Counted from the stretch's first letter, positions 21,104 through 32,244 are shown. The stretch: DNA of 64,000 bases from Rhynchopus euleeides (GCA_963210315.1 OY723249.1:1302569-1366568), one strand, 5' to 3'. Numbers and translations: made by a program. The notes: generated by a model not told the origin, from the letters alone.

Positions 21104-21550
21104 CAGCGCGTTGTGTGCGGGTTTGCGGGCAGATGGCCGGTCAACCGGCGCGGCCACCGGTCTGCCGGTGAACGGTCAGATGGCCGGTCAACGGGTTACT
21201 TCCTGACCGGTCAACGGGTTACTTTATCGGGGCAACCTCGCAGAGGTGTGGAAAATATCGGGGCAACCTCGTAGAGGTGGAAAATATCGGGGCAACCTCG
21301 CAGAGGTGTGGAAAATATCGGGGCAACCTCGTAGAGGTGTGGAAAATATCGGGGCAACCTCGTAGAGGTGTGGAAAATGTCGGGGCAACCTCGCAGAGGT
21401 GTGGAAAATATTGGGGCAACCTCGTAGAGGTGTGGAAAACAGCGCGTTGTGTGCGGGTTTGCGGGCAGATGGCCGGTCAACCGGCGCGGCCACCGGTCTG
21501 CCGGTGAACGGTCAGATGGCCGGTCAACGGGTTACTTCCTGACCGGTCAA
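21104..21550. repeat. 110-bp direct repeat flanking the right iteron array
   Basis: A block starting CAGCGCGTTGTGTGCGGGTT and rich in ACCGGTCAAC/CCGGTCTGCCGG words occurs at 21104-21214 and again at 21440-21550. Confidence 0.85.
21227..21440 (+). repeat. 31-bp iteron array, seven units
   Basis: Seven units of GGGGCAACCTCGCAGAGGTG, then TGGAAAATATC, the exact complement orientation of the three-unit array at 20940-21032. One unit lacks two bases. Confidence 0.9.
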
Positions 21551-21740
21551 CCGGCCGGTCGGTGTCCAAGTTACCCCACTACAGTCAGCAACAATGCCAG
21601 TTCGGACGTGCGCACATCTCCCAGGGCCCTGACTGTCACACTGTGTCCCTCCTAGGGGATCGCCGATGGGGAAGAACCACGACGAGGGCCCCCCCCCAGC
21701 TGCCCCAAAAGGGGGCAAAAAATGGGCACCCCAAACGGGT

Positions 21741-21772
21741 TTTCAACTACGAACGTACTACGAAATATGAGG
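21741..21772 (+). other. Related empty site of the 14.7-kb transposon
   Basis: GGGTTTTCAACTA joined directly to CGAACGTACTACGAAATATG. The left half matches the left flank of the element at 14714 and the right half matches its right flank after removal of the element and one TA. Confidence 0.8.
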
Positions 21773-22446
21773 CCTTCTGCTACACCACTTTAGACAAACC
21801 CCCACTCCACCGTTTCCATATTTTTATGGGGATGGGCGCGGGGGTTTTAGGAAGGGTGGGGGGGGGGGGGGGGTGCAGGTGGGTGGTCGGCGGGGTGGGT
21901 GGTGAAGTCGAAGAAACCACTCCCTGCCCCCCATACCCCCCCCCCCCTCCCCCTTCGTCCCCACAGACTCCTCACTCCTCGTTCTTTATCCTGAACGTGC
22001 CGAATAACCGTGACTAAGTGAACACCAGACAGGCCGGGTTGAAGACGACCCCTCCCCCACCCCAGCATTTGTCTTTGAGCTCACCCCCCACCACCCCCCC
22101 TTACAGGAGCACAAAGTGTATGGTGTCAAGGAGAGACTACGTATTACGTACAGACACCTGGTCGTGTTTTAGTGATACTGTGTTGCGGTCCAACCACCAA
22201 GCCACTGACAGACAACTGCTACACACCCTCCCATTGTGCATTGATCTGCCTTGTACAACATATCTGGTGTAGTGACTACAAAAAGGACTAACATTGCAAG
22301 AAGGTGCTGGGAGACTTACTTTTCCATTCACTCTCGACGATCAAACCCCACCACCACCACCCCCTCCACATCCACATCCACGCCAGGGAGGGGGCTGTTC
22401 CCGGGACTCCCCCCACCCCACCCCCCTACACCTCCTGCGACCCTAG
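21773..22446. other. Intergenic or upstream region of the kinase gene
   Basis: No supported gene. The last 100 bases are C-rich with a CACCCCACCCCCCTACACCT tract and an AG at 22445-22446, consistent with the end of an upstream intron. Confidence 0.4.
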
Positions 22447-25400
22447 AACGGCCTCAGGATCAAGGCGTTTACGGGCACTACCGGAGGGCCTGCCCTCCGC
22501 AAGGGGTTGAAGGCGAGCGATGGCGCGACAAAGGGTGCGGTTCTGCTGACCGACGAGTCGCCTGACAGCAACGCGTGGCTGGGGGAGGTGATCCCGCAAC
22601 GGGTGCTGGGGGTTGTCGGCGTGGTGCCCTGCGTGCAGAATGCGTTCTTCCAGCTGGAGACCGGGGATGACGACGAGACGCAGGACAGCCGGGAATACAC
22701 ATGGAAGCAGGACGACGCTGCCCTCCCCGCATTCTGCCTCATTCAGATGGCTGTCTACATCCTCCCCTTCTGCGGCTTCTTCGGAGGAGCGGGTGCGTCA
22801 CCTAAGCTTGCCACCGCACTCACGCTTGCGCAGTACACCCTCTTTGTCGCACCCATCCTTGCCCTGTCATTCTACAAGCTGAAATCCTTCAAACCACCAC
22901 GCCCCATGAAGTCCGCCTCCGGGTCACACAGCGTGACCTACTTCATGACCCTCGCAGCCCTCCTGCTGGACATGCTGCAGCTGTCCTCGATGTGCCTCAG
23001 CAGGGCTGCCCCTGATGGGCCCAGCTCCTCCCTCTTCTCCTTCTTCCTGCTCGAGACAGGTGTGCCCGAGTTCGAGGCGGGGTTGTTTATCTTCAGCGTG
23101 GGTGCGGTCATCGTGTGGCTCGCAACCCTCAACACCGCCAGCGCCGCCACCAGGAAGGCGGGTGAAAACCGCTACACCGACCTGCTGTCGGTGCTGACCT
23201 GCGCCATGTCGGCCCTCTCCATCACAACCACGCTGTCCATCATGCGGTCGATGGAGTGCGGCCCGCTGACCCCCTTCGCCGGAGGCTCCGGGGCCTGCTG
23301 GCGGGGATCCCACGCCTTGGTGCTTTTCTTCGGGTTCTTTGCGCTGCAGCACCTTCTGGTATCCTCGGTCCTCTTCACCTCTGTGCTGGGCGTCTGCAGC
23401 AGCCTGCAGCCCTATTTTTTACCCTACTTCAGCACGTTCGACCGGGTTGCCAAATTCCTCGTCTGTGCCAGCGTGGTGCTCGCTGGAGACGGCCGGCAGC
23501 ACTTCGCACCGATGGTCGGCTGCATCGTCCTCTCCTGCGGGCTGCTCCTGATTGCCTCGAGGCGCGGCGACACCTCCTCCACAATGTTCACCCTCCGGGG
23601 GCCCTGCAGCGCCCCTTCCCTCAACCCCTACGTCACGCTGCAGCTGTGCGGTGTCCTGTGGGCTGCCGCCATCAGCCTGCTCCTTCGCGCCAACGTGATG
23701 TCGGAGCTCTGGGGCCTCTTCGTCGTCTCCTCCGGGTGGGCTCTGATGTGGGCGAAGCTCTTGAGCACCATACCCAGTGCGTCGGGGATGGGCGCAGCGT
23801 CGCTGGGTCTGCTTGCGTTTGACCCAGAGAACCAAGGCATGAGGCTTGATTCTGCTGTGTCAGATGTGTCGACACAGGTAACGCAGAAGGGCAACGACGA
23901 GGAGATGTGGCATGCCTGTGACGACCAGGAGGCGGAAGAGGAGTACTGCCCAGGAGGGTATCACCGTGTGCATCTTGGCGATGTCTATAACAACCGCTAT
24001 AAGATTCTCTGTAAGCTGGGGTGGGGCAAGTTCTCCACAGTGTGGCTCGTTCAGGATAAGTCGTCTGAAGCGGAGCTGTCGGCACTCAAGATATGCAAAT
24101 CCACCCAAGAGTTTGGCGCGGCCTGCATGTACGAGGTGGGGATTCTCAAGAAGATGGCGTCGTTCGTACAGTATGTCTCCGGGTGTGAGGGGTGGGGATG
24201 ACCTTGAGTGAGGGGCAATCGGGGGTGTGGGGTGGGGGCCCCTGTGTAGTGTGTAGTATCGTGCTTTTGTTGTAGTCCCTATCCCCTCAGGGGATGTGTT
24301 GGAGTGCAGAGAGGCAATGCGGCAATGCATGATGCACCACCCCCCCGCAGCCCGAATAAGGATTACGTCGTGCGGCTGTGTGACTACTTCGAGATAGAGG
24401 GTCCGAATGGCACACACGTGAGTATGGTGCTGGAGCCACTGGGTCCGAACCTGCTGAAGCTGATTACGTCGCATAACTTCCGCGGGATTGACGCCAACAT
24501 TGTCAAGGTGGTGACAACAGGGATACTGCGTGGGTATGTGAGTGCTGTGCAGGAGGGTTTCTGGCAGCAAGCTGTAGTTTTGAGGAGGACGGGGGTGGAA
24601 AGGTTGCCTGATGAAAAGATACTAATCCCAGCTCGATGATCGACACTGATATTAACTTGGATGCGTTTCACGATGGTCTACTGACACCTGCTGTTGTGCC
24701 TCCGGTGGCACCTGTGCCGCTCTGTCCGCTGCCTCCACCTCTCCAGCGCATGATGACACGTCTTTGTATTTGCACGTCAATATGAGGCTTGCCTCTGATT
24801 CCCCACACAAGATCAACACCGCTTTATTCCTGCTGACCGCCAGAGATTTGGGAGATCACATCCCCAGCATCATCCCACCTGTTCTGCCAGCACACCGATC
24901 CCAGCACGTGATTCTTCTGTGAGTGTTATGATGAAAAGATACTAATCCCAGCTCGATGATCGACACTGATATTAACTTGGATGCGTTTCACGATGGTCTA
25001 CTGAGCAGCACTTCACGGCACTGCTGTTTGGTGTTCGGTGGAATGTGTGGTAGTGCAGGAGATGCACACAAACGCGCAATGCGATGATGACGAAGTGAAG
25101 CCGGGACAAGAGCCCGTGCCTTGAGCGTTCTGCTCTGACGACTCAACCTTCGCTTCCCTCGGGTCCCAACAATCTGAGCAATTCCTTTTGTGCTTCCTTC
25201 TCCACCCACTTCAAGTGTTTGCAGCTCCCATGTTATGATGAAAAGATACTAATCCCAGCTCGATGATCGACACTGATATTAACTTGGATGCGTTTCACGA
25301 TGGTCTACTGACACCTGCTGCTGTGCCTCCGGTGGCACCTGTGCCGCTCTGTCCGCTGCCTCCACCTCTCCAGCGCATGATGACACGTCTTTGTATTTGC

Positions 25401-27322
25401 ACGTCAATATGAGGCTTGCCTCTGATTCCCCACACAAGATCAACACCGCTTTATTCCTGCTGACCGCACCGGAGACTCGGGGCACCAGAGGCGGGTGTAA
25501 CGAGAGAGTGTGTGCCGCAGGACGTGATGACCCAGCAAGTAAATCTGTCAATCCCCCGAACACAGCGTGAGCCGACAACCTTGCTACTGTCCTTACTTCA
25601 GCACCTGACCCGGCCGCAGCCGCACCACACTCGTCCCACCTGTTCTGCCAGCACACCGATCCCAGCACGTGATTCTTCCGTGAGTGTTATGATGAAAAGA
25701 TACTAATCCCAGCTCGATGATCGACACTGATATTAACTTGGATGCGTTTCACGATGGTCTACTGAGCAGCACTTCACGGCACTGCTGTTTGGTGTTCGGT
25801 GGAATGTGTGGTAGTGCAGGAGATGCACACAAACGCGCAATGCGATAATGACGAAGTGAAGCCGGGACAAGAGCCCGTGCCTTGAGCGTTCTGCTCTGAC
25901 GACTCAACCTTCGCTTCCCTCGGGTACCAACAATCTGAGCAATTCCTTTTGTGCTTCCTTTTTCTCCACCCACTTCAAGTGTTTGCAGCTCCCATGTTAT
26001 GATGAAAAGATACTAATCCCAGCTCGATGATCGACACTGATATTAACTTGGATGCGTTTCACGATGGTCTACTGACACCTGCTGCTGTGCCTCCGGTGGC
26101 ACCTTCAGATTCTCGAAATGGATCTGCTTATCCGAGCTGACCACTCCGCGTTTCACACAGTAGCGCTCGAGGTCGCGGTTCACTTCGAGTATTTGCATGT
26201 CCTCGGGCCAACAATCTGAGCAATTCCTTTTGTGTTTCCTTCTCCACTCACTCCAAGTGCCCTGACACATTTCTCGAGCATTGTGGTGAAACTTTGCCGG
26301 TGCATCCCCATGGCCACCCACCCCACAGGCTGCAGTACCTGGAGGAGGCTGCCGGTGTCATCCACACCGACCTGAAGCCGGAGAACATTCTCCTGGAGGT
26401 GCGTGACGAGAGTGTCATCCTGGACATCGCCAAGGTGCTGGGCCTCAGTGACACCCCTGGTGTGCTGCAGGAGGTGCAGCAGAGCAACGATGCCTTCCGT
26501 GGCGTTGTCAGCAGGGAAGCGAACGAGTCACTGAGAGACGCCCTGCATCGAACTTACAAGGTGAAGATCACGGACTTCGGTGCCGCCCGCTGGGTCACCG
26601 AGACATGCCCAGTCATGATTGTGCAGACCCGTGAGTACCGCTGCCCGGAGGTCATTCTCGGCATCCAGAAGCTGACCACTAAAATTGACATGTGGAGCCT
26701 CGCGTGCATCGTGTTCGAGCTGATGACAGGTGACTTCCTGTTTGACCCGAAACGCCAGAAGGAGGTCGAGATGGATATCTGTATGCCTTGCCTCGTATTG
26801 TTGTTTGCCCAAACAAGCTTGTTTGTCACAGCAAAGGAGCCAGTGGGAGCGAGGCTGCAGAAGTAAAATCACATATTCACCGACACACCACAACACACCG
26901 CTCGTGCGGACAGACAGGCCCACCTCACTGTGCACCTGGCTCCTGAGGGTGTGTCACTCTGACTCGGACACTACCTCTTGATTCCTTGCTTATCCTGAAC
27001 CGAGGTTGTACCGCTAACCTTCACCACCTCTACAGACCACTGGATGCTGTTCCGCCAGATCCTGGGAGATGTGCCGGAGCCGCTGTCGAAGAGCAACGGG
27101 AAGTACGCGAACAGGTTCTTCGACAGCACCGGGCAGTTCCGCTACCCGTCCAGCCTGCCCGCCACACCCCTGCACCAACTCATCCAGATGAAGTATTCCA
27201 TGGAGCCACAGGCGTCGCAGCGCTTCGCTGATTTCCTCCTCCCGATGATCGAATTCGACCCTACCAAGCGCCCGTCCCCCAGCACGGTCCTCACCGAGAA
27301 ATGGTTGGAGGTGCTCGAATGA
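22447..27322 (+). CDS. Polytopic membrane region fused to an SRPK-type Ser/Arg protein kinase, four exons
   Basis: Exons 22447(?)-24170, 24351-24533, 26329-26780 and 27036-27322; joining them keeps frame throughout and ends at TGA. Donors are GTATGT, GTATGT and GTATGC; acceptors are CAG, CAG and ACAG. The first exon encodes about ten hydrophobic segments, then an acidic linker, then the kinase: glycine-rich loop LGWGKFSTVW, lysine in ALKICK, catalytic loop VIHTDLKPENILL (the HTD form typical of SRPKs), ITDFG, and TREYRCPE. The spacer between kinase lobes is only a few dozen residues, much shorter than in animal SRPKs. SRPKs phosphorylate RS domains of splicing factors; a membrane anchor would be unusual. 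The 5' end is unresolved: the frame opens after an AG at 22446 and the first in-frame ATG is 22747. Intron 2 carries snoRNA genes. Confidence 0.8.
24608..24684 (+). ncRNA. Box C/D snoRNA, family K, copy 1 (intron 2 of the kinase gene)
   Basis: 77 nt from box C to box D. Box C is CTGATGA here, the only copy without the RTGATGA purine. CTGA occurs internally at offset 39 and at the 3' end. The guide next to box D (GTTTCACGATGGTCTA) pairs over 16 nt, with two G-U pairs, with the conserved LSU rRNA segment UAGACCGUCGUGAGAC. A second stretch (CTAATCCCAGCTC) pairs 12 of 13 with GAGCUGGGUUUAG just upstream in the rRNA. It should direct 2'-O-methylation of the first C in GACC, by the box D + 5 rule. 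Confidence 0.8.
24750..24836 (+). ncRNA. Box C/D snoRNA, family Q, copy 1
   Basis: 87 nt. Box C ATGATGA is preceded by GCGC; box D CTGA is followed by CCGC, giving a short terminal stem. ATTTGCACGTCA is an exact 12-nt complement of the conserved LSU rRNA segment UGACGUGCAAAU. The D' box after this guide is degenerate (ATATGA), and a better CTGA lies 12 nt further on, so box assignment is less certain than for K and P. Guide placement would target the G in UGACG. Confidence 0.7.
24928..25004 (+). ncRNA. Box C/D snoRNA, family K, copy 2
   Basis: ATGATGA to CTGA, both rRNA guides intact. Confidence 0.85.
25084..25177 (+). ncRNA. Box C/D snoRNA, family P, copy 1
   Basis: 94 nt. Box C ATGATGA, internal CTGA, box D CTGA. 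The terminal stem pairs TGC before box C with GCA after box D. The guide next to box D (TCGGGTCCCAACA) is complementary over 13 nt to the LSU rRNA segment UGUUGGGACCCGA, which I know from fungal 28S domain sequences. The target of family Q lies roughly 100 nt downstream in the same rRNA. Confidence 0.85.
25235..25311 (+). ncRNA. Box C/D snoRNA, family K, copy 3
   Basis: Intact boxes and guides; followed by a Q copy. Confidence 0.85.
25377..25463 (+). ncRNA. Box C/D snoRNA, family Q, copy 2
   Basis: Same boxes and 12-nt guide as copy 1. Confidence 0.7.
25524..25608 (+). ncRNA. Candidate box C/D RNA, family R, copy 1
   Basis: 85 nt from GTGATGA to CTGA, with GG before and CC after as a possible terminal stem. 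I could not match its guide regions to rRNA from memory, so this is tentative. The second copy is at 40765-40849. Confidence 0.35.
25689..25765 (+). ncRNA. Box C/D snoRNA, family K, copy 4
   Basis: Intact boxes and guides; GTG before box C. Confidence 0.85.
25845..25938 (+). ncRNA. Box C/D snoRNA, family P, copy 2 (decayed)
   Basis: Box C reads ATAATGA and the guide reads CGGGTACC instead of CGGGTCCC, so both a box and the rRNA pairing are damaged. Probably inactive. Confidence 0.7.
25999..26075 (+). ncRNA. Box C/D snoRNA, family K, copy 5
   Basis: Intact boxes and guides. Only the first 30 bases of the K-Q spacer follow, then unrelated sequence and a P tail (CCAACAATCTGAGCAATTCC, 26209-26228) before the intron's 3' end. 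Confidence 0.85.
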
Positions 27323-29266
27323 CGCAAACCGGGGGATCCATCTGATCTTCTCCCCACGTGCCTCTGGAGGCCATGCGCTGCCCACAGGGGCCAGGCCAAC
27401 GCCCCTCAAGCCGCCTTTCCCTGCCAACACCCCCTCCCTGCCCCCCCCCCCCCCTCTGAAACAACAGAAGCACACCCGCCTGCCCCTTGCTGAGCAGAAA
27501 GTGCCGGGAGGGTTACCCCCGTTCTAACCACGGCAACAGCATGCCGATACACCCCCCCCCCCCCTCCCCCCAACCGGCCTTCGGTGTGCGGCCTCACGGA
27601 GTTCAGAAGTTTTGCTCCCTGCGCACGGCAGGTGATGTGGTGCCGTTGGGAGGCACTCGCCCCACTGCGGTGTTGAGGCAAAAGCCTCAACCTCCCACAC
27701 CCCCTAGCCGGACAGGCGTGCTGCCGCTATTGGCACCTCGTGTTGGTTCTGCTGTGGGGGCGGAGGGGTGTGCGTGTGTTCCTGCGATCGCCGTGTATAC
27801 TTTACAGGACACAGCCAGGTTGGGCGAGTTCAGCTTCTCCTGCGTTCTTCACTTTTGCGGGTCAGAGGGGAGCTCTCTTGGTGGTGGTGGTGGGGGTATG
27901 GGCGGTTGTATCTGTGTGAGTGGTTTTAACGAACGGGGGGGGTGGGAGTGGGAGTGGGAGTGGGGGGGGGGGGGGTGAGGGGTGTTCTCTAAAGAACAGA
28001 CAAAACTGAGCGTGAGCCGCCGTAACAAATATAGCCCTGCCTGGCCTGCCCAAAGTGCCTCACACCAAAGGGTCTCCCTCCCCCTCCTGGTGGTCCGCCC
28101 GATGGGAAAGTTCGTAGAAATATAGGCGTCGCACTGGCGCGGTTTTGACACAGAATGAAGACTCCCGGAGTCACGATTTTCCCCTGTAGGTACGCGAGAC
28201 CATGCTCCTTGAGAAGCCCCTCGCAGCCTGCGGTACACCGATACGCCCGCGCTGCTCCAAAGACTCGTGTCGGTTAAACCGTCGGTGTTGACTGTAACGC
28301 CCCACCCACTCCCCACCGGAGACTGTCTGGGTCTTGCCCTCGATCCCTCTTCGGGGTGAATCTCACCAGGTGGCATAGCTGGTGCAGCTGACACAGCTCT
28401 CGTCGTTGGTTTGTGAGGGTGTGTGGATGTGGCTGCGGATTCTCTTTGTCTTCATTTCAGAAGGCTTCGCGTTACACCATAACTACCCTTATTTGTATTT
28501 TCAAACAGCTTTCGACATTTTCCTTTTCCGCAGTTCTGATCGTTTTGAAGCAGCCACTCGCAACCCCCCCCCCCCCTCCCCCCCCTTTCCCCTCCTGACT
28601 GCAGGTTCCCAGATTCCATTTGGCCGAGTCAAATGAGAACTCCGTTTCACAGGGTTCGTGAGTTTTCCACACCTGACGCTTTTTCTGGCTTCAGATTGCG
28701 GTGATCACGAGGCCCCGAAAAATCCACTCATGTGAGGTTTCGGCAGGAATACACCACCACCTGGTTTGGGTTTCCACACGCCCGACATGGGGAAACGGCG
28801 GATACAACGACCCGTTTCGTCGTGGCTTGATGCTGTTCGATGAGGCCATGTCATGATTGGCTCAGTTGAGAAGAAGTGACGTGATGGTTGCATGTGTAAT
28901 GCGGCAGGGGCCAGGCCACCACGGAACAATGTCGTCTCTCGGGGAGGGGTGTGCGGTGGGGCGGTAGGGAGGGGGCGGTCCTTCGAGAGATAACTGACAC
29001 AGAGACACGCAACGACAGTCCCTCCCGGCACACCCCCCTCCCCCCCCCTTCCCGGACGACCCCTTTACTATTCTTCGCACATTCAACGCGACGTTCAACT
29101 CGACAATTATCAGTCCCTATCTCCTGCCCCTTCACCACCACCCCTCTAGGGAGCGACACTTACACCACCACCCCCTCTACTCGAGGGTCGGGTGCTCCTC
29201 TCCCCTCCTCCCGGGCCTGCCCACCCACCCGCCTCCACCCCCTTGCTCTCGCTCAGGTTTGGCGCG
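27323..29266. other. Intergenic, no gene seen
   Basis: Kinase 3' region and NHL upstream region, with C-runs at 27440-27456, 27550-27570 and 28566-28588 and a G-run at 27934-27977. No supported gene. Confidence 0.6.
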
Positions 29267-30252
29267 ATGTCTGAGCTCGTCAAAGTGCTGGATGAAGGCG
29301 TGCCGGGCCTCAGCGGGGTGTGCATCGGGCCCGACGGGATCTACATCTCCAACAAGGAGAGCGGCGAGGTGAAGCGCGTGACCCCCGACGGGTTGGAGAT
29401 TGTGTGCGGGCTTGGGAGTGTGCGCGGGCTGACATGCCACGACGGGCAGATGGTTGGGGTGGACACACTTCACCAACGCGTCTTCCGGCTGACCGAGACA
29501 GGCGCACCCACCGATGTAGTGAAGGAATACCAAGGCGCTGCCTTGATCGGCCCCACAGGAGTATGCGTATCACACGACGGCACCCTCTTCTTCGTCGACG
29601 GGGGCGACATGGGGCAGACACCGCTGTCCAACCCACGCGGGAGCCTGATGATGCTGAACCTCAAGACCATGACGCTCTCCGCTGTGGCCCATGCCGTGCT
29701 GGCCCAGCCTTCAGGGGTCGCCGTCTCCCCCGATGGCAACTGCCTCTACGTCTGCGAATCTGCACAGAACAGAATCCTGCGCTTTGTCCAGCGTCCGCAA
29801 GGAGCATGGCATGGTTCGGTGTTCTTTCAGTTTGCAGGGATGTACGGCCCTACATGCGTCGATGTCGACCAGCATGGGAATCTCTATGTCGGGCGCAGCG
29901 ATTTCAGCGGTATGAACTGCAGGGGGGCAGTGGGTGCTGGGTGGTGGGTTCTGTGTGATTATATTGTTGTGGCACTTTGCGGTAGCCAATGCCACGGCGG
30001 CTTGCCACCCATCCGGGGTCCTCTGCGGTTCCCTTTGCCTTCGACCCCACCATGACACCATGCACCCTTTCCACAGAGGTCGCGTCCACATCGACGCTGG
30101 CGATCCTCCGCCCCAGTGGGGAGGAGTATGCGTCGTTGTCGATACCAGGCGCAGAGCTGAGTGCTGTCTGTATCGATAAGTCTCATCAGTGCATCTATCT
30201 TGCGGAGGCGTCAAAGGGTGTGCTGTATAAGTACACCCTGCCGACTCCGTAG
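29267..30252 (+). CDS. NHL/SMP-30-like beta-propeller protein, two exons
   Basis: Exon 1 is 29267-29909 and exon 2 is 30077-30252; the 167-base intron starts GTATGA and ends CCACAG, and the join is in frame (GAG codon). The product has 272 residues and stops at TAG. I chose the ATG at 29267 because the protein-like sequence begins there. Repeated propeller blades are visible: GVCIGPDGIYISNKESGEV, GVCVSHDGTLFFVDGG, GVAVSPDGNCLYVCESAQNR, CVDVDQHGNLYVG and AVCIDKSHQCIYLAEASKG. This pattern is that of six-bladed NHL/SMP-30/strictosidine-synthase-like propellers, which are lactonases, hydrolases or binding scaffolds. No signal peptide or other domain is seen, so the substrate cannot be told. Confidence 0.85.
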
Positions 30253-30532
30253 TGTGAGTGTGAGGTGGGGGCCAGTGGTTGCAAGCACCGTGTGTTGGCG
30301 CTTCTGCTGCCGAGAAAACACGTGCCGTGTGCGGCCAGGTAGTGTGCCCTTGAGTTCCAGCCAACAGCTCTCTTTCCACCTGTCTTTAACCAGTCTGTCC
30401 CGGCCACAGATAAGCAGGCATGGCAGTTAAGGAGGAAAGTTGTGTCGCCTCGCCCCCCTGGTCCCTCCCTGGTTGTGGTTTGCGGCAGGTTGCATCTGGC
30501 ATAGGGGTGCGGCTTTGGGTCTTGTGAGTGTT

Positions 30533-30609
30533 ATGATGAAAAGATACTAATCCCAGCTCGATGATCGACACTGATATTAACTTGGATGCGTTTCACGATG
30601 GTCTACTGA
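30533..30609 (+). ncRNA. Box C/D snoRNA, family K, copy 6
   Basis: 280 bases after the NHL stop codon; intact boxes and guides. Confidence 0.85.
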
Positions 30610-30688
30610 GCAGCACTTCACGGCACTGCTGTTTGGTGTTCGGTGGAATGTGTGGTAGTGCAGGAGATGCACACAAACGCGCAATGCG

Positions 30689-30782
30689 ATGATGACGAAG
30701 TGAAGCCGGGACAAGAGCCCGTGCCTTGAGCGTTCTGCTCTGACGACTCAACCTTCGCTTCCCTCGGGTCCCAACAATCTGA
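30689..30782 (+). ncRNA. Box C/D snoRNA, family P, copy 3
   Basis: Intact boxes, terminal stem and 13-nt rRNA guide. Confidence 0.85.
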
Positions 30783-30839
30783 GCAATTCCTTTTGTGATT
30801 CCTTCTCCACCCACTTCAAGTGTTTGCAGCTCACATGTT

Positions 30840-30916
30840 ATGATGAAAAAATACTAATCCCAGCTCGATGATCGACACTGATATTAACTTGGATGCGTTT
30901 CACGATGGTCTACTGA
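30840..30916 (+). ncRNA. Box C/D snoRNA, family K, copy 7
   Basis: One substitution after box C (AAAAAATACT for AAAAGATACT); guides intact. Confidence 0.85.
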
Positions 30917-30981
30917 CACCTGCTGCTGTGCCTCCGGTGGCACCTGTGCCGCGCTGTCCGCTGCCTCCACCTCTCCAGCGC

Positions 30982-31068
30982 ATGATGACACGTCTTTGTA
31001 TTTGCACGTCAATATGAGGCTTGCCTCTGATTCCCCACACAAGATCAACACCGCTTTATTCCTGCTGA
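30982..31068 (+). ncRNA. Box C/D snoRNA, family Q, copy 3
   Basis: Intact boxes and guide; last member of the NHL-associated cluster. Confidence 0.7.
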
Positions 31069-31854
31069 CCGCACCAGGGACTGGGGATCCACACCCCCCT
31101 GTGCATCGCTGCTGGCTGCAGTGGCTGCACCCTGAGTGGCCTGCCTGTGCAGGGTGACACTCAGCAAGCCGTGCTGCTGGATGTCGATGCGATCTGCCAC
31201 CCGATGCTGCACTCGTCCTTGTGATGTGGGCAGCGGTGCGCCTGGTCTGGGGATGGGGAGGGGAGGGAGGGCAGCAGCGGGTTCAGCAGTCGGTGGGTGG
31301 GGTGGGGTCTGGGTTCCGATGCAGCAGCAGCAGCCTCCTGCCCCGCCATCGTGCATCTGCATGAGAGCGGCGGCAGCGTCAGCAATCCATTGCGGATGGC
31401 ACCAACCAGGCCTGCTTGCGAGGTTCCGGGTTGTCAGGCGCAACCTGACCACCCGAAGGCACCTTGGGTGCGCCGCTGCAGCACTGCAGTATCCGCCACC
31501 GAGGGGTCGCTCACCCGACACCTCTGGCTGGCGTGTCAGCTGCTTTGGGCGGGTCAGGGCGGGCGGGTGGGTCGCCGAAGCCGCACAGCGCATAAGGGGG
31601 TCAGCTCAGCTGTCGCCTGCGCCGAGGGGTCGCCGTGGGGACAACAGTGCGGCAAGGGGCGGCCTTGCCGCACCACACGCCCCCCCGGGTCGCGTGAGTG
31701 ACGCGGAGGGGGCGGCTTCCCATCGCAGTCTTTGGGCACTGCCCTCTGACGGCGGGGCAGCGGGTGGGTCCTGTGGGTGGGCTGACGGGCAGCAGGCAGG
31801 AGGGTCGATGGGCGGGTGGGCCGACGGGCAGCAGACATCCACATGCCAGGCGGG
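31069..31854. other. No gene seen
   Basis: GC-rich sequence, open in several frames by composition only; no supported gene. Confidence 0.5.
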
Positions 31855-31925
31855 CAGGCCTGTCGCTAACTTTTCGATTTTGGAGATTTGGTGGGTTGAC
31901 GCTCCTGTTTTGGGGGGGGATCAGG
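31855..31925 (+). repeat. 71-bp repeat, partner of 52790-52862
   Basis: GGCCTGTCGCTAACTTTTCG followed by ATTTTGGAGATTTGGTGGGT is present in inverted orientation at 52790-52862, almost without change. Confidence 0.85.
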
Positions 31926-31944
31926 GGGGAAAACACTAGGGGTC

Positions 31945-32244
31945 AATTTTTCTCGCGCGCGCTTCGCGCGCGCTCGTGTTGTTGCCAAATTTTCCCATCG
32001 GTGGACCACTAGGTGGGCACGGTGTGAGGCGCTGGGTTCCTTCCGTGGTTCCTCTCCCGCTCGCGCCGTCGGGTGCCGGAGGAAACCAAAAAATGGCTTT
32101 CAGGACCATGATTTCGACGCTGCCCCCTGATATGTCACGGCCGTCAAAGCGCAAGGACTTGGTTACTAGACGGGCACGCGAGATGGGGGGTCTGGGGGGC
32201 AGAGCCCCCCAGCCGCCGGAGGCCACGGTAGTGAGCATCTGTTC
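31945..32244 (+). repeat. Two-hairpin element, copy 1
   Basis: Starts AATTTTTCTCGCGCGCGC, whose first hairpin has GCGCGCGC arms and a TTC loop. It ends with the GGA-loop G/C hairpin and CCACGGTAGTGAGCATCTGT. The same two hairpins in the same order occur at 48033-48334 and 51685-51838 (reversed) and 62093-62338. Confidence 0.75.

Noticed and set aside
29320-29958. Second long plus-strand frame over the NHL gene
   Set aside because: Arg-rich shadow; the NHL blades lie in the other frame, with a consistent intron.
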